NCBI GenBank assembly: GCA_036565725.1
Contig: DATCXQ010000925.1
Location: 3,145 to 67,144, forward strand
DNA length: 64,000 nucleotides
Reading direction: 5' to 3'
Source: JAJVID01 sp036565725
Lineage (GTDB): Bacteria; Acidobacteriota; Blastocatellia; RBC074
Position numbers and translations under genes: made by a program. Of this stretch, positions 17,136 to 26,011 are shown piece by piece (within the stretch, counting starts at the first letter, position 1; the number at the start of each line of letters is the position of its first letter). The notes beneath the pieces were generated by a model that was not told the origin of the DNA, did no database searches, and saw only the letters and a program-made list of their open reading frames with translations.

Positions 17136-18770
17136 TTACAAACTGCCAGAAGCCAGTGTTGGCGAAAATCCCGGCGCCCGGCGATGCTTCGTCGCCTGCT
17201 CGTAAGCAAACGCCAGCTTGATCATCGTGGGTTCACTGTAGGCAGCGCCGAAAAACGAGATCCCGACCGGAAGCCCGTGAATGAAGCCTGCCGGAACGCT
17301 GATGGCCGGATAACCGGCGACCGCGGCCGGACTCGAACTTCCTCCCGTGAAGTGGTCGCCGTTGACCAGATCGGTCGTCCAGGAAGGGCCGCCGGTCGGC
17401 GCGACGATGGCGTCCAGACGGTCTTTGGCGATCGCCGCGTCAATCCCCTGCGTACGCGACAGCCGTCGATTCTTCTCCAACGCGTTGAGGTATTCCGTGC
17501 TGGTCAGAGGCCCTTTCTCCTCGGCTTTGAGAAAAAATTCCTGGCCGAAGTAAGGCATCTCACGGGCGCGATTCTTCTCGTTGAACTCGATGATCTCTTT
17601 GAGCGAACGGAAGCGCGCATCGGGGCCGAGTTCCGATAGGTATTTGTTGAGGTCGTGTTTGAACTCGTATAACAAGACCTCGATTTCGGAGTTTTCATAC
17701 TCCTTCGACAACGCAAGGTCGACCGGATCAATGACGGTCGCGCCCGAACGCTTCATGACCTCGATCGCGTCGTTCATCAACCGATCCACTTCATCATTGA
17801 AGCCGAAATACTTGCGAGCGACCCCAATGCGCGCGCCACGCAACCCGTTGGGGTCCAAAAACCGCGTGTAATCAGTGAAAGACTTGCCGGCGGTCTCCTG
17901 AGTGACGGCGTCTCGCGGATCAACTCCGACGATTGCTCCCAGCAGAATCGCCGCGTCGGTGACAGTGCGGGCCATCGGCCCCGCCGTATCCTGGCTATGC
18001 GCAATCGGAATGATCCCCGAACGGCTGACCAGCCCCAGAGTCGGTTTGATGCCCACAATTCCGTTCGTGCTGGCCGGGCAGACGATCGAGCCGTCGGTCT
18101 CGGTCCCTATCGCGACGCCGCAAAGATTGGCGGAGACGGCCACGCCCGAACCGGAGCTCGATCCGCAAGGGTTGCGGTCGAGCGCATATGGATTGCGGGT
18201 CAAACCGCCGCGACCGCTCCAACCGCTGGATGAGTGCGTCGAGCGAAAGTTGGCCCACTCACTGAGGTTAGTCTTGCCGAGGATGACCGCGCCCGCGTCG
18301 CGTAGTTTCTGCGCGATGAACGCGTCGCGCCGCGCGATCGAGCCTTCGAGAGCCAGCGAGCCGGCGGTCGTCGCCATTCGATCCGCGGTGTCAATGTTGT
18401 CCTTGATCAAGACCGGAATCCCGTGCATAGGGCCGCGTGGGCCTTTGCCTTTTCTCTCTGCGTCGAGAGCGTCAGCGATGGCCGGCGCTTCCGGATTGAG
18501 TTCGATGACCGAATTGAGACGAGGCCCCTGTTTATCAATGGCCGCGATGCGCGATAAATATTTATCAGCGATAGATCGCGCGGTCAGGCCGCCGGACTTC
18601 ATCGCTTCCTGCAACTCGGCAATGGTCTTCTCATCCAGTTCGAATGAACCGACCGCCTGGATTTGATTTGAGGCGCTGGACGAAGGCGGACGACGGTCGC
18701 ATCCGATTGCCGCGACAACGCCACTCAACATGCCCATTCGTACAAAATCTCGTCGTTTTATCATTTTCAT
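17136..18770 (-). CDS. Amidase-signature enzyme, Tat-exported lipoprotein
   Basis: A 544-residue amidase-signature enzyme. The leader IKRRDFVRMGMLSGVVAAIGC joins a twin-arginine motif (RRDFVR) with a lipobox (AIGC), so the folded enzyme is probably exported by Tat and anchored to a membrane. The Ser-cisSer-Lys triad is visible: Lys123 in GIPVLIKDNID, the cis-Ser near 204 in PCGSSSGSG, and Ser228 in GTETDGSIVCPAS; the 24-residue Ser spacing is canonical. It is expected to hydrolyse an amide bond outside the cytoplasm. It is divergent from the DoxX gene and next to the ECF41 pair, but has no matching promoter. Substrate unknown. Confidence 0.93.
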   Translation of the reverse strand: MKMIKRRDFVRMGMLSGVVAAIGCDRRPPSSSASNQIQAVGSFELDEKTIAELQEAMKSGGLTARSIADKYLSRIAAIDKQGPRLNSVIELNPEAPAIADALDAERKGKGPRGPMHGIPVLIKDNIDTADRMATTAGSLALEGSIARRDAFIAQKLRDAGAVILGKTNLSEWANFRSTHSSSGWSGRGGLTRNPYALDRNPCGSSSGSGVAVSANLCGVAIGTETDGSIVCPASTNGIVGIKPTLGLVSRSGIIPIAHSQDTAGPMARTVTDAAILLGAIVGVDPRDAVTQETAGKSFTDYTRFLDPNGLRGARIGVARKYFGFNDEVDRLMNDAIEVMKRSGATVIDPVDLALSKEYENSEIEVLLYEFKHDLNKYLSELGPDARFRSLKEIIEFNEKNRAREMPYFGQEFFLKAEEKGPLTSTEYLNALEKNRRLSRTQGIDAAIAKDRLDAIVAPTGGPSWTTDLVNGDHFTGGSSSPAAVAGYPAISVPAGFIHGLPVGISFFGAAYSEPTMIKLAFAYEQATKHRRAPGFSPTLASGSL

Positions 18771-19085
18771 TTGAATCCCTGACGTATCTGATCAAGTACC
18801 GCCTGGCCGGCGAGGAGAAAGAAGGGGCAAATCATCCGAAGTATACGCCCGGATAAGCAGACTCTCCAATGGCCGGTGAAAACGCCTCGCCTCGACAAAA
18901 ACCGGACCAATCTACGGCAGTAAAAAAATTTCCGCCGGCATGTCGATTCGGTAGCCCACCGTTCGATAAACTGACGGAGGCGAAGAAATGAATGCGCGCG
19001 TGATTGTCGCCATCACGACGTCCGCGTCGAACAAAGGCAGGATGATCAATCAACATTTTCGTTTGAACCAACAGGAGATACTGCA
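18771..19085. other. Spacer between divergent amidase and DoxX genes
   Basis: No gene is supported. There is a dyad GATTCGGTAGCCCACCGTTC (about 18941-18961), which could be a regulator site. A CAGGAGATACTGCA ribosome-binding region precedes DoxX. The leftward 87-codon reading frame across it shows no recognisable domain. Confidence 0.5.
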
Positions 19086-19538
19086 ATGAAGTCAATTGAG
19101 TACAAGGAAACGCGAATCAAGAATTATGCCCTGTGGGTCGTTCAGTGGGCGCTGGCGCTGCTATTTCTTTGGGCTGGCGGCGTGAAGTTGGTTATGCCGC
19201 TGGAGATGCTCAAGGGACCGGTAGCGCTGCCTGGGCTCTTCGTGCGCTTCATCGGGTTGGCCGAGGCGCTCGGCGCGGTCGGATTGATCCTACCCTGGCT
19301 CCTGCGTATTCAGCCCGTCCTGACGCCCCTGGCCGCCGCCGGGCTGGTCATCATTATGATCGGCGCTACGGTGATCACGCTGATTGGCGGCGGCGGCGCG
19401 TTCGCGCTGTTTCCAGCGACGGTTGGGATACTTGCGGCCTCTGTCGCCTATGGTCGATGGCAGGCCGCGCCGTATCGCCGATCTGCAGATTTCCGGAAGA
19501 CGGATTCCAGGCTCCCCCCCCTTTCATCCCAATCTTGA
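19086..19538 (+). CDS. DoxX-family membrane protein
   Basis: A 150-residue protein with four predicted membrane helices: WVVQWALALLFLWAGGVKLV (about 18-37, containing the DoxX-typical GxxKL), then VRFIGLAEALGAVGLILPWL (53-72), LTPLAAAGLVIIMIGATVIT (78-97) and ALFPATVGILAAS (106-118). The second helix with IGLAEALGAVGLILP is diagnostic of the DoxX-like group (small membrane proteins sometimes linked to quinone or thiosulfate redox chemistry, mostly of unknown function). The last 25 residues are polar. It is transcribed alone and its stop codon lies inside a nested hairpin that may terminate transcription. Confidence 0.85.
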   Translation: MKSIEYKETRIKNYALWVVQWALALLFLWAGGVKLVMPLEMLKGPVALPGLFVRFIGLAEALGAVGLILPWLLRIQPVLTPLAAAGLVIIMIGATVITLIGGGGAFALFPATVGILAASVAYGRWQAAPYRRSADFRKTDSRLPPLSSQS

Positions 19539-19609
19539 GCGCATCGCCGGCGAAGCGTCATTCGGCGCTTCGCCGAACTGGCGGATAAATCGGAACGCCA
19601 ACGCTCAAG
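19534..19609. terminator. Nested hairpin between convergent genes
   Basis: Outer arms CTTGAGCG (19534-19541) and CGCTCAAG (19602-19609) enclose a second stem, GGCGAAGCG/CGCTTCGCC, at about 19549-19574. It sits between convergent genes, where a bidirectional terminator is expected. There is no U-tract, so the mechanism is uncertain. Confidence 0.55.
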
Positions 19610-19631
19610 CGTCATTAAGGCGTCGTTTACC

Positions 19632-20225
19632 TCACTTCGAACGCCCTCGCAACGCGACCAGAGCGGCAAGAGCAGCCTCCTTCTGGTCTCTTCCCCAAGG
19701 CGGGCCGGCAGTCTTGCCGAGTCTCACAATCTCCTTTGCCAGGCCGCCCGCCGGAATCCCGAGCGCGGCCTCGGCATGTGTCGCCAGCGTCTTCTCCGGG
19801 ATTTCGACCACCCTCAGTCCGCACACTTTTCCGGCGCGGACCAGGGCGTCCCTGAATAGCGCGCCCTCCGCCTTGTGCATGCGGAAGTGTACCGCAAGGA
19901 TCTCCTCGACGCTCCAATCGGGCATGGGATTAACCACAAGCACGGCGCAGGCAGCAATTTCGTTTTCCCGCTCTCGCTCTCGTTTCACGGCGGCTCGCAT
20001 TTCCCGGACTGCGATCCGGCGCGCGGCTTCGACGCCGCGCTTAACCACGTCTCGCGCCGCATCCGGTTTCAAGTCCTCCGCGGCGTGATACGGCTGCTTC
20101 GCCCACTCGTCCTCAACGAGTTCGATGCGACGCCGGTCGGCGACCACCAGTCCGTCGTCACGTTCGCCGACGACGACCAGGGCCGCCCAGCCAGAATGAG
20201 CTTTCATTCCGAAGGCGACTTTCAT
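19632..20225 (-). CDS. Conserved hypothetical protein
   Basis: A 197-residue protein if started at the ATG at 20225 (MKVAFGMKAHSGWAALVVVG); the frame is open upstream to 20336, but the upstream part resembles nothing. The first strand-rich segment (VAFGMKAHSGWAALVVVGER, then DGLVVADRRRIELVEDEWAK) and the later helix EEILAVHFRMHKAEGALFRDAL suggest an alpha/beta protein with an RNase H-like topology. It ends with the motif PPWGRDQKEAALAALVAL. I have seen such proteins as conserved hypotheticals in several soil phyla, but no function can be assigned. It converges on the DoxX gene. Confidence 0.65.
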   Translation of the reverse strand: MKVAFGMKAHSGWAALVVVGERDDGLVVADRRRIELVEDEWAKQPYHAAEDLKPDAARDVVKRGVEAARRIAVREMRAAVKRERERENEIAACAVLVVNPMPDWSVEEILAVHFRMHKAEGALFRDALVRAGKVCGLRVVEIPEKTLATHAEAALGIPAGGLAKEIVRLGKTAGPPWGRDQKEAALAALVALRGRSK

Positions 20226-20322
20226 CTTAGTCCGGAAGATGGAGTCGTTCTTGACCATTGCCACGCGCCATCCTACCGCCAGTCTTTTGGGAATGTCTAT
20301 GTTCGCTTTTATTGGGCGCCCC

Positions 20323-20359
20323 TTGACAAGACTCATAGATACCCATCAATATGTCTATG
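20323..20359 (+). promoter_or_regulatory. Promoter-like region with dyad, possible ArsR operator
   Basis: TTGACA at 20323-20328 is a perfect sigma-70 -35 box. It is followed by the dyad CATAGATA (20334-20341) and TATGTCTATG (20350-20359), a spacing and AT content typical of ArsR-family operators. The region leads into the degenerate ArsR fragment and the SDR genes. Confidence 0.45.
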
Positions 20360-20366
20360 CGAGTCA

Positions 20367-20486
20367 TGGAATCGCCTGGACAACAGGCGTCTCCAAAAAG
20401 TGGCCAAAGCGCTCGCCGACCCGCGACGCTTCGAGATGGTTCAGAAGATCGCGATTTCCGGTTACGACTGCCAATGGCCCGAATGA
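20367..20486 (+). pseudogene. Truncated ArsR-family regulator remnant
   Basis: The frame ending at the TGA at 20484-20486 reads WNRLDNRRLQKVAKALADPR followed by RFEMVQKIAISG. This is the start of an ArsR winged-helix domain (canonical LQKVAKALADPxRFEMVxxIA). The only nearby ATG (20366) is one base out of frame, and the peptide stops after about 39 codons, before the recognition helix and dimer region. It looks like a pseudogene with a frameshifted start and early stop. ArsR genes of this type are often followed by SDR genes, as here, so it was probably the regulator of the operon. Confidence 0.7.
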
Positions 20487-20557
20487 TTTCGCATTTTTTT
20501 TGCGCAACAACATAGATGATTGTAAATATATAAAAACATCAAAGCGAGGAGAAGGGC

Positions 20558-21190
20558 ATGAGCGAACAAGGAAAAATAGCTCTGGTTACGGATGCGAGCA
20601 GGGGGCCGGGCTTTGAGGCGGCGCGACGTCTGGCCGAGCGGGGAGTAAAGGCGCTGCTCGGGGCGCGAAGCGAAGAACGTGGAAAAGAAATCGAGGCGAA
20701 ATTGAGAGGCGAAGGCTTTGAGGCCGAGTTCATTTTGCTCGATGTGAACGACGAAAAGACTCAGGAAAGCGCGGCGCGCGTCATCAAGGAAAAATTCGGC
20801 AAGCTGGACATATTAGTCAACAACGCGGGAAGCGCCATGGAAGGTTCAGCCGGCCTCGAAATTCAGGCGGCCAGTCAAACGCCGATGGAGATTTACCGCA
20901 AAACCTTCGAAGCGAATTTCTTCGCCCTGCTCACGCTGACGCAGAAGTTGTTGCCGCTAGTCAAAAAAAGCGAGGCGGGACGCGTCGTGAACCTGTCGGG
21001 CGCGTTGGAATCTTCGACTCACCATGCCGACCCGGCGAGTTTTCTCTATGACTTCAAGGCGCCTGCATACGACGCATCAAGGGCGGCGGTCAATTCTTTC
21101 ACAGCTCATCTGGCCTACGAGTTGAAAGACACGCCAATTAAAGTCAACGCGGCGCATCCGGGTTGGGCGCCGACCGACGCGCAATGGTGA
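20558..21190 (+). CDS. Degenerate SDR oxidoreductase
   Basis: A 210-residue short-chain dehydrogenase with several departures from the active family pattern. The nucleotide-binding TGASRGIG reads TDASRGPG, and the catalytic YxxxK is YDASR (Lys to Arg). The protein ends at HPGWAPTDAQW, where relatives continue for roughly 30 more residues. The NNAG motif (ILVNNAGSAMEG near 88) and the catalytic Ser (NLSGALES near 148) remain. It may therefore be inactive or a decaying copy. It follows the truncated ArsR remnant and precedes an intact SDR by 41 bp, which suggests one operon losing its first members. A good GAGGAGAAGG site precedes the ATG. Confidence 0.85.
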   Translation: MSEQGKIALVTDASRGPGFEAARRLAERGVKALLGARSEERGKEIEAKLRGEGFEAEFILLDVNDEKTQESAARVIKEKFGKLDILVNNAGSAMEGSAGLEIQAASQTPMEIYRKTFEANFFALLTLTQKLLPLVKKSEAGRVVNLSGALESSTHHADPASFLYDFKAPAYDASRAAVNSFTAHLAYELKDTPIKVNAAHPGWAPTDAQW

Positions 21191-21231
21191 TTTCACGTTT
21201 ATACCGAAACTAATTCGAGAGGGAGAAAATC

Positions 21232-22041
21232 ATGGACTTACAACTGAAAGACAAAGTGGCCCTGGTTACGGGAAGCAGTTCGGGAATCGGAGCCTCAATC
21301 GCTAAAACTTTGGCGCGCGAAGGCGCGACGGTCATCGTTCACGGCCGCAACGCCGACAGAGCAAAACGAGTCGCCGATGAGATCCGCGAGCAGGGCGGCA
21401 AAGCCTTTGCAGTCATCGGCGACCTATCAGAAGAAACGGGCGCAAAAGCGGTGATCGAGGAAGCGTTCAAAGCCACCGGACGCATCGATATTCTGGTCAA
21501 CAACGCGGGCGGTACCGACGCCGCGCCAGTCACGTGGGAGAGCGGCTCGCTGGCCGACTGGAAAGAAAAGTTCGAGCAGAACTTTTTCAGCGCCATTCGC
21601 GTCCTACAAGCCGTCCTGCCGCAAATGAAAACTCTGGGTTGGGGGCGAGTCGTGCAGATTTCGACCGGTCTGGCGACGCAGCCGGGAACATTCATGGTGG
21701 ATTACGCCGCCGCCAAAGCCGCGATGAACAACACGACCGTGAGTCTGGCGAAGGAATTCGCCAAATTCGGCGTTACGATCAACACCGTTTCGCCGGGGCC
21801 GATCGTGACGCCCGCCTTTGAACGCGTGGCTCGCGGAGTGGCCGAAGCCAACGGTTGGGGCAATGATTGGGATGAAATCGAGAGAAGATTTGCCGAGGAG
21901 TCCGTTTCGACTTCGGTCGGGCGCGTGGGGCGCGTCGAAGAGATCGCCAACGCGGTCGCATTTCTGGCCAGTCCGCTCGCCGGTTTTATCAATGGCGCGA
22001 ATTTGCGTATCGACGGCGGCTTCGTCACATCAGTCAATTGA
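21232..22041 (+). CDS. SDR-family oxidoreductase
   Basis: A 269-residue classical SDR with all key motifs: TGSSSGIG (residues 13-20) for NAD(P) binding, HGRNADRAKR after the second strand (suggesting NADPH preference), VNNAGG near 92, catalytic Ser in VQISTGLAT near 145, and YAAAKAA with the catalytic Tyr and Lys near 158-164. The C-terminal IDGGFVTSVN is the usual family end. It is expected to oxidise or reduce a small alcohol or ketone. GAGAGGGAGAAAATC precedes the start. An aldo/keto reductase gene follows 25 bp later, so they are probably co-transcribed. Confidence 0.94.
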   Translation: MDLQLKDKVALVTGSSSGIGASIAKTLAREGATVIVHGRNADRAKRVADEIREQGGKAFAVIGDLSEETGAKAVIEEAFKATGRIDILVNNAGGTDAAPVTWESGSLADWKEKFEQNFFSAIRVLQAVLPQMKTLGWGRVVQISTGLATQPGTFMVDYAAAKAAMNNTTVSLAKEFAKFGVTINTVSPGPIVTPAFERVARGVAEANGWGNDWDEIERRFAEESVSTSVGRVGRVEEIANAVAFLASPLAGFINGANLRIDGGFVTSVN

Positions 22042-22066
22042 TGGAGTAAATGGGAGGGAATAGTAC

Positions 22067-23107
22067 GTGGAATATAGATTACTTAGCGGCTCCGGTTTGA
22101 AGGTTCCCGCGCTCAGTTTTGGCGCGGCCACTTTCGGCGGCGGAAATGAATTTTTCCGCGCCTGGGGCAGCAGCGACGTGGCCGAGGCGAGCCGGCTGAT
22201 CGACATCTGTTTGGAAGCGGGCGTCAATTTGTTCGATACGGCGGACGTCTATTCTGACGGCCTGTCGGAAGAAATTCTCGGCAAGGCCGTCGAAGGCCGG
22301 CGAGGTAAAGTTCTGATCTCGACCAAGGCTTTTTATCAGACCGGCGAAGGCGCGAACGACGCCGGCTCTTCGCGCCACCATCTGATTCGCGCTTGCGAGG
22401 CAAGTCTGCGCCGGCTCAACACGGACTACATAGACATTTATACGATGCACGGATTCGACGCGCTGACTCCTGTTGATGAGACCTTGAGGGCGCTCGATGA
22501 TCTGGTTCGAAGCGGCAAGGCGCGTTATCTCGCCTGCTCCAATTTCTCGGGCTGGCATTTGATGAAGTCGCTAGCCGTCTCGGAAAAATACGGATGGTCG
22601 CGCTACGTGGCGCATCAGGCTTACTACTCGTTGATCGGGCGCGAATACGAATGGGAACTGATGCCGCTGGCGCTCGATCAAAAGGTCGGAACGATCGTCT
22701 GGAGCCCTCTGGGGTGGGGGCGGCTCACCGGAAGAATCCGCCGCAATCAGCCTCTCCACGAAGACAGCAGACTTCATCAGACGGCGGACAAGGCGCCGCC
22801 GGTTCCCGAAAAACTGCTTTATAGAGTCGTCGATGTTTTGGACGAAGTGGCGGAGGAGACCGGAAAAACCATACCGCAAATCGCCTTGAATTGGCTGTTG
22901 CGGCGCCCGACGGTGGCGAGCGTGATCATAGGCGCGCGCAACGAGGCGCAACTGAGACAAAATCTCGGGGCTGTGGGATGGAGCCTGACTGATGAACAGG
23001 TCGCGAAACTCGACGCGGCCAGCCAGACGACGCCGATTTATCCGTATTGGCATCAACCCCTGTTCGGCGACCGAAATCCTCCGCCGATTCCATTTCGTCA
23101 AGGCTGA
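22067..23107 (+). CDS. Aldo/keto reductase
   Basis: A 346-residue aldo/keto reductase starting at a GTG (22067) behind a clear GGGAGGGA site. The start of the barrel (LSGSGLKVPALSFGAATFGG), the catalytic Asp and Tyr in VNLFDTADVYSDG (about 50-62), Lys in KVLISTKAF near 84, and His in YTMHGFDALTP near 127 form the usual tetrad. C-terminal SVIIGARNEAQLRQN (about 287-301) binds NADPH phosphate. The closest resemblance is to the YakC/Tas-type reductases. It ends the SDR cluster. Substrate unknown. Confidence 0.94.
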   Translation: MEYRLLSGSGLKVPALSFGAATFGGGNEFFRAWGSSDVAEASRLIDICLEAGVNLFDTADVYSDGLSEEILGKAVEGRRGKVLISTKAFYQTGEGANDAGSSRHHLIRACEASLRRLNTDYIDIYTMHGFDALTPVDETLRALDDLVRSGKARYLACSNFSGWHLMKSLAVSEKYGWSRYVAHQAYYSLIGREYEWELMPLALDQKVGTIVWSPLGWGRLTGRIRRNQPLHEDSRLHQTADKAPPVPEKLLYRVVDVLDEVAEETGKTIPQIALNWLLRRPTVASVIIGARNEAQLRQNLGAVGWSLTDEQVAKLDAASQTTPIYPYWHQPLFGDRNPPPIPFRQG

Positions 23108-23112
23108 GAGAT

Positions 23113-23315
23113 CAAATAGAACGGGTCTCACTTCGGTGTAAGGGTTAATAGAACGCGGATGACGATGATAGAGCGGATTGACGCCGATCTTTTCTGGTTT
23201 TATCCGAGATGGTCCGCGCCCATCCGCGTCGTCCGCGTTCTATTGGCGCATTCCTTGCCGAAAACGCCAATTGCTGATCCCGTATACACGATTGAAACCA
23301 GATCCGGTTTGTTAG
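23113..23315. repeat. Long intergenic palindromic element
   Basis: Similar in plan to the element at 8556-8741: GTTAATAGAACGCGGATGAC on the left and CATCCGCGTCGTCCGCGTTC plus TATTGGCGC on the right, then CGTATACACGATTGAAACC as the outer right arm. Between the arms lie GATAGAGCGGATTGACGCCG and TTTTATCCGAGATGGTCCGC. It separates two convergent genes. Confidence 0.75.
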
Positions 23316-23324
23316 TGATAATAT

Positions 23325-24437
23325 CTAACCCGGGTAACGATTCCACCAGGCGTCAGTGTCCTCGAACTGCCTGAACAGGTCGCCCGCCACCGCCTCGATC
23401 TCTGCGCGCAGTTCCAACTCGGACAGCCAATTCTCAGGGATCGCTCCGGCGCCCAGCATCAGACCGAGCAGGTTGCCTGTGATCGCCCCTGTGCTGTCAC
23501 TGTCGCCGCTGTGATTGACCGCCAGCAACACGCCTCGCGTGAAGTCCTCTTGCGCCGCCAGCGCGCAGTAGAGCGAGATGGCTAACGCCTCTTCGCCCAC
23601 CCAGCCGCCGCCAATCCGTTCAATTACTTCAGGCGATGGATTCAGATCGCCGATGCGCCACATCGCCATCGCGCGATGAACGGCCTCCGCGCACTCTTCA
23701 TGCTCGTCGTTTTCCGGCCTCTCTAAAATCCGCAGCGCAAGTTCGATGGCCTTAGGCAGTGGGCGCCCCGACATCAAATGGTAAACGATCGTCGCGAAAC
23801 AACCGGCGGAATAATAGCCGGAAGGGTGGCCGTGCGTGATGGCCGCGGCTTCGCAGCCGAGGCTGAAGGCCTGCGCTTCGTCTTTGGCGACCAGGCCGAC
23901 CGGGGCCACGCGCATCACGCCGCCGCAGCCTTTGCTGTTATTCAACGGCCGCTGCATCTCCCCCATCTCCTCGCCGCGTAGCGCCGACAAACAGGTATTG
24001 CCAGGCGCGCGGCGGCTGTGCAAGCCTGGCGCCCCGATCAACCAGCCGTCCATCTCGTCTTGCGAAAAATGCGCGCGGCTCCGATCGCCTTGCGTTCGCA
24101 GCCAGCGGATGTAAGCGCGATGAATCATGGACGCGGGATGGCAAATACCTCTGTGACGCCGCCTCGTGATGGCTCGCAACAATCCTTCCGCGGTGAAGAG
24201 CGTCATCTGTGTGTCGTCGGTGATCGCCCCGCGCCGGCCATAAGCGGCATCGTAGTCTGTGATCCCCGCCGATCCGTATTTGTTGCGGATCAAATCAATG
24301 CTGTGGAACTCAACCGGCGCGCCCAGCGCGTCGCCAGCCGCGCCGCCCAGCAGACAGCCGGTGAAATGTTCCAGCGTTCGCCGGCTTTCCGGTTTATCGG
24401 GGTCTGGCGGCGAATACGAATCAGGTAAATGTTGCAT
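23325..24437 (-). CDS. ADP-ribosylglycohydrolase family protein
   Basis: A 370-residue member of the ADP-ribosylglycohydrolase (DraG/ARH) family. HFTGCLLGGAAGDALGAPVE (about 25-44) is the N-terminal signature, ITDDTQMTLFTAEGLL (about 73-88) supplies the first metal-binding Thr-Asp-Asp, and NHSGDSDSTGAITGNLLG (about 308-325) supplies the C-terminal metal ligands. The active site therefore looks complete. Such enzymes remove ADP-ribose from arginine or related targets, but many have unknown substrates. No ART-like partner is nearby. The upstream neighbour on the same strand is a repeat-containing spacer. Confidence 0.93.
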   Translation of the reverse strand: MQHLPDSYSPPDPDKPESRRTLEHFTGCLLGGAAGDALGAPVEFHSIDLIRNKYGSAGITDYDAAYGRRGAITDDTQMTLFTAEGLLRAITRRRHRGICHPASMIHRAYIRWLRTQGDRSRAHFSQDEMDGWLIGAPGLHSRRAPGNTCLSALRGEEMGEMQRPLNNSKGCGGVMRVAPVGLVAKDEAQAFSLGCEAAAITHGHPSGYYSAGCFATIVYHLMSGRPLPKAIELALRILERPENDEHEECAEAVHRAMAMWRIGDLNPSPEVIERIGGGWVGEEALAISLYCALAAQEDFTRGVLLAVNHSGDSDSTGAITGNLLGLMLGAGAIPENWLSELELRAEIEAVAGDLFRQFEDTDAWWNRYPG

Positions 24438-24823
24438 TATTCCCTTTCTCCCTTCGGGTTTTTATTGTCTCGTGGCGAAGCGGACGAAATCATGTCGCGC
24501 GCCAACCTATGGCGGTAAGTTAATGCGTGTACGATGTGGGGCGATTTGTTTAATCGCCCTGTTTGCGGCTTCGTCTGATCAGGAAACGGGCGCCGAGTTG
24601 AAAACCCGATGCGGTTCGTCACGCCTTTTGCTCTGCTCGCCTCGCGTTTCGCCGGCCTCGCCACAAATCATTTCCCATAGTCCATCGCCGACGTGTAAAG
24701 TCGCCTGCGCTTGTCGGCGCCATCTCGCCGAGAATCTCATAAAGCAAGGAGCGTGTGAACTTGATCACTGCGGGAACCAAATCCCGGTTAAACGCCGGGT
24801 CATCAAGCGGCAGCCCGGAGCCT
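24438..24823. other. Spacer with repeat fragment and unassigned sequence
   Basis: Apart from the repeat at 24506-24600, nothing is assignable. A leftward open frame (24619-24885) overlaps the start of the next gene. Its upstream part is clearly antisense to conserved coding sequence, and the rest has no recognisable family, though it could be a gene remnant. The GTG at 24755 would extend the next gene but adds sequence unlike its family. Confidence 0.45.
24506..24600. repeat. Decayed copy of the 263-392 palindromic element
   Basis: CCTATGGCGG, AATGCGTGTACGATGTGGGG and CGATTTGTTTAATCGCCCTG match the left half of the element at 263-345 almost base for base. The right arm is absent, so the copy has lost its outer dyad. 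Confidence 0.85.
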
Positions 24824-26011
24824 ATGGCCACAACATGGCGCGTAAATTCCGTTGACCTGCTGCGCGGCGTCGTCATGGCGTTCATGCTGCTCGATCACAC
24901 GCGCGAATTCGTCCATCGCGACGTGTTGAATTTCGACGCTACGGATCTCATGAGGACGAACGTCCCTCTCTTCTTCACCCGTTGGGTCACGCACTTTTGC
25001 GCGCCGGTCTTCGTGTTCCTGGCCGGGACGGGCGCTTTTCTGCAACTGGCCCGGGGCAAAAGCAAATCGGAGTTGTCTGGATTCCTCGTCAAACGCGGGC
25101 TTTGGCTGATCCTTCTGGAATTCACCCTGATCAGAGTGGTCATCTGGTTCAACGTCGACTTCCGCTTCGCGCTGGAGTTGCAAGTGATCTGGGTCATCGG
25201 CGTTTCGATGATCGCGCTCGCGGCGTTGATCCGCTTGCCATTGCGCCCGGTCGTCATTGGCAGCGTCGCGGTGATCGCGCTACATAACCTGCTCGACGCC
25301 GTTCGGGTCGATCCTATGCAGGGGCCGGGATTCCTGTCCTCGATTTGGATGGTCCTGCATCAACCGGGGGTGATTTTCTTCACGCCGTCCGCTTACGGGC
25401 TGGCGCTCTATCCGCTCATCCCGTGGATCGGCGTGTTGGCGGCCGGGTATGCCTTTGGCGCCTTCTACCGATTGGAAGCGGAACGGCGGCGGCGAATCTT
25501 ACTCAAGTTGGGAACCGCGCTGTTGGCAAGCTTCGTCTTGCTTCGAAGCGTCAACGTATACGGCGATCCCAGCCGTTGGGGAACGCAGAGAAATGCGATC
25601 TTCACTGCCCTCTCTTTCCTGAACGTATCGAAGTACCCGCCTTCGCTGTTGTTTCTGCTGCTGACGCTTGGCGCGGCCGTTCTCGCGCTTCCCTGGTTCG
25701 AACGGGTCGAGAAAGGCAGGTTATCTCACATCTTCATCACCTTTGGCCGGGTACCGCTCTTTTTCTACTTCGGACAGTGGGTCGCGGTACACGTCCTGGC
25801 GACGGTGGCCGGTTACCTGGCGGGCCAACCTGTCGGGTGGCTTTTTACCAGTCCTCTGGATCGTCCGTCGCCGAATCCCGGCAATCTCGGATTCTCCTTG
25901 TGGGTGGTTTATGTATTTTGGTTCCTCGGCCTGCTGATTTTGTACCCGCTCTGCCGCTGGTTTGCCGAGGTGAAGCGACGCCGCAGGGATTGGTGGTTGA
26001 GTTATTTGTGA
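24824..26011 (+). CDS. DUF1624-type multispanning acyltransferase-like protein
   Basis: About 395 residues from the ATG at 24824 (a GTG at 24755 is possible). The start RVNSVDLLRGVVMAFMLLDH is the hallmark of the DUF1624/heparan-alpha-glucosaminide N-acetyltransferase-like group, with the conserved Asp-His pair in LLDHTREF. WVTHFCAPVFVFLAGTGAFL is the second helix. About ten to twelve hydrophobic helices follow, including GVLAAGYAFGAFYRLEAE and FGRVPLFFYFGQWVAVHVLA. These proteins probably transfer acyl groups across the membrane to surface glycans, though few are characterised. It is transcribed alone. A role in modifying the nearby surface polysaccharide is possible but not shown. Confidence 0.85.
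   Translation: MATTWRVNSVDLLRGVVMAFMLLDHTREFVHRDVLNFDATDLMRTNVPLFFTRWVTHFCAPVFVFLAGTGAFLQLARGKSKSELSGFLVKRGLWLILLEFTLIRVVIWFNVDFRFALELQVIWVIGVSMIALAALIRLPLRPVVIGSVAVIALHNLLDAVRVDPMQGPGFLSSIWMVLHQPGVIFFTPSAYGLALYPLIPWIGVLAAGYAFGAFYRLEAERRRRILLKLGTALLASFVLLRSVNVYGDPSRWGTQRNAIFTALSFLNVSKYPPSLLFLLLTLGAAVLALPWFERVEKGRLSHIFITFGRVPLFFYFGQWVAVHVLATVAGYLAGQPVGWLFTSPLDRPSPNPGNLGFSLWVVYVFWFLGLLILYPLCRWFAEVKRRRRDWWLSYL

Noticed and set aside
18832..19095. An 87-codon leftward frame between amidase and DoxX
   Set aside because: No family resemblance and no start signal; it spans the divergent promoter region.
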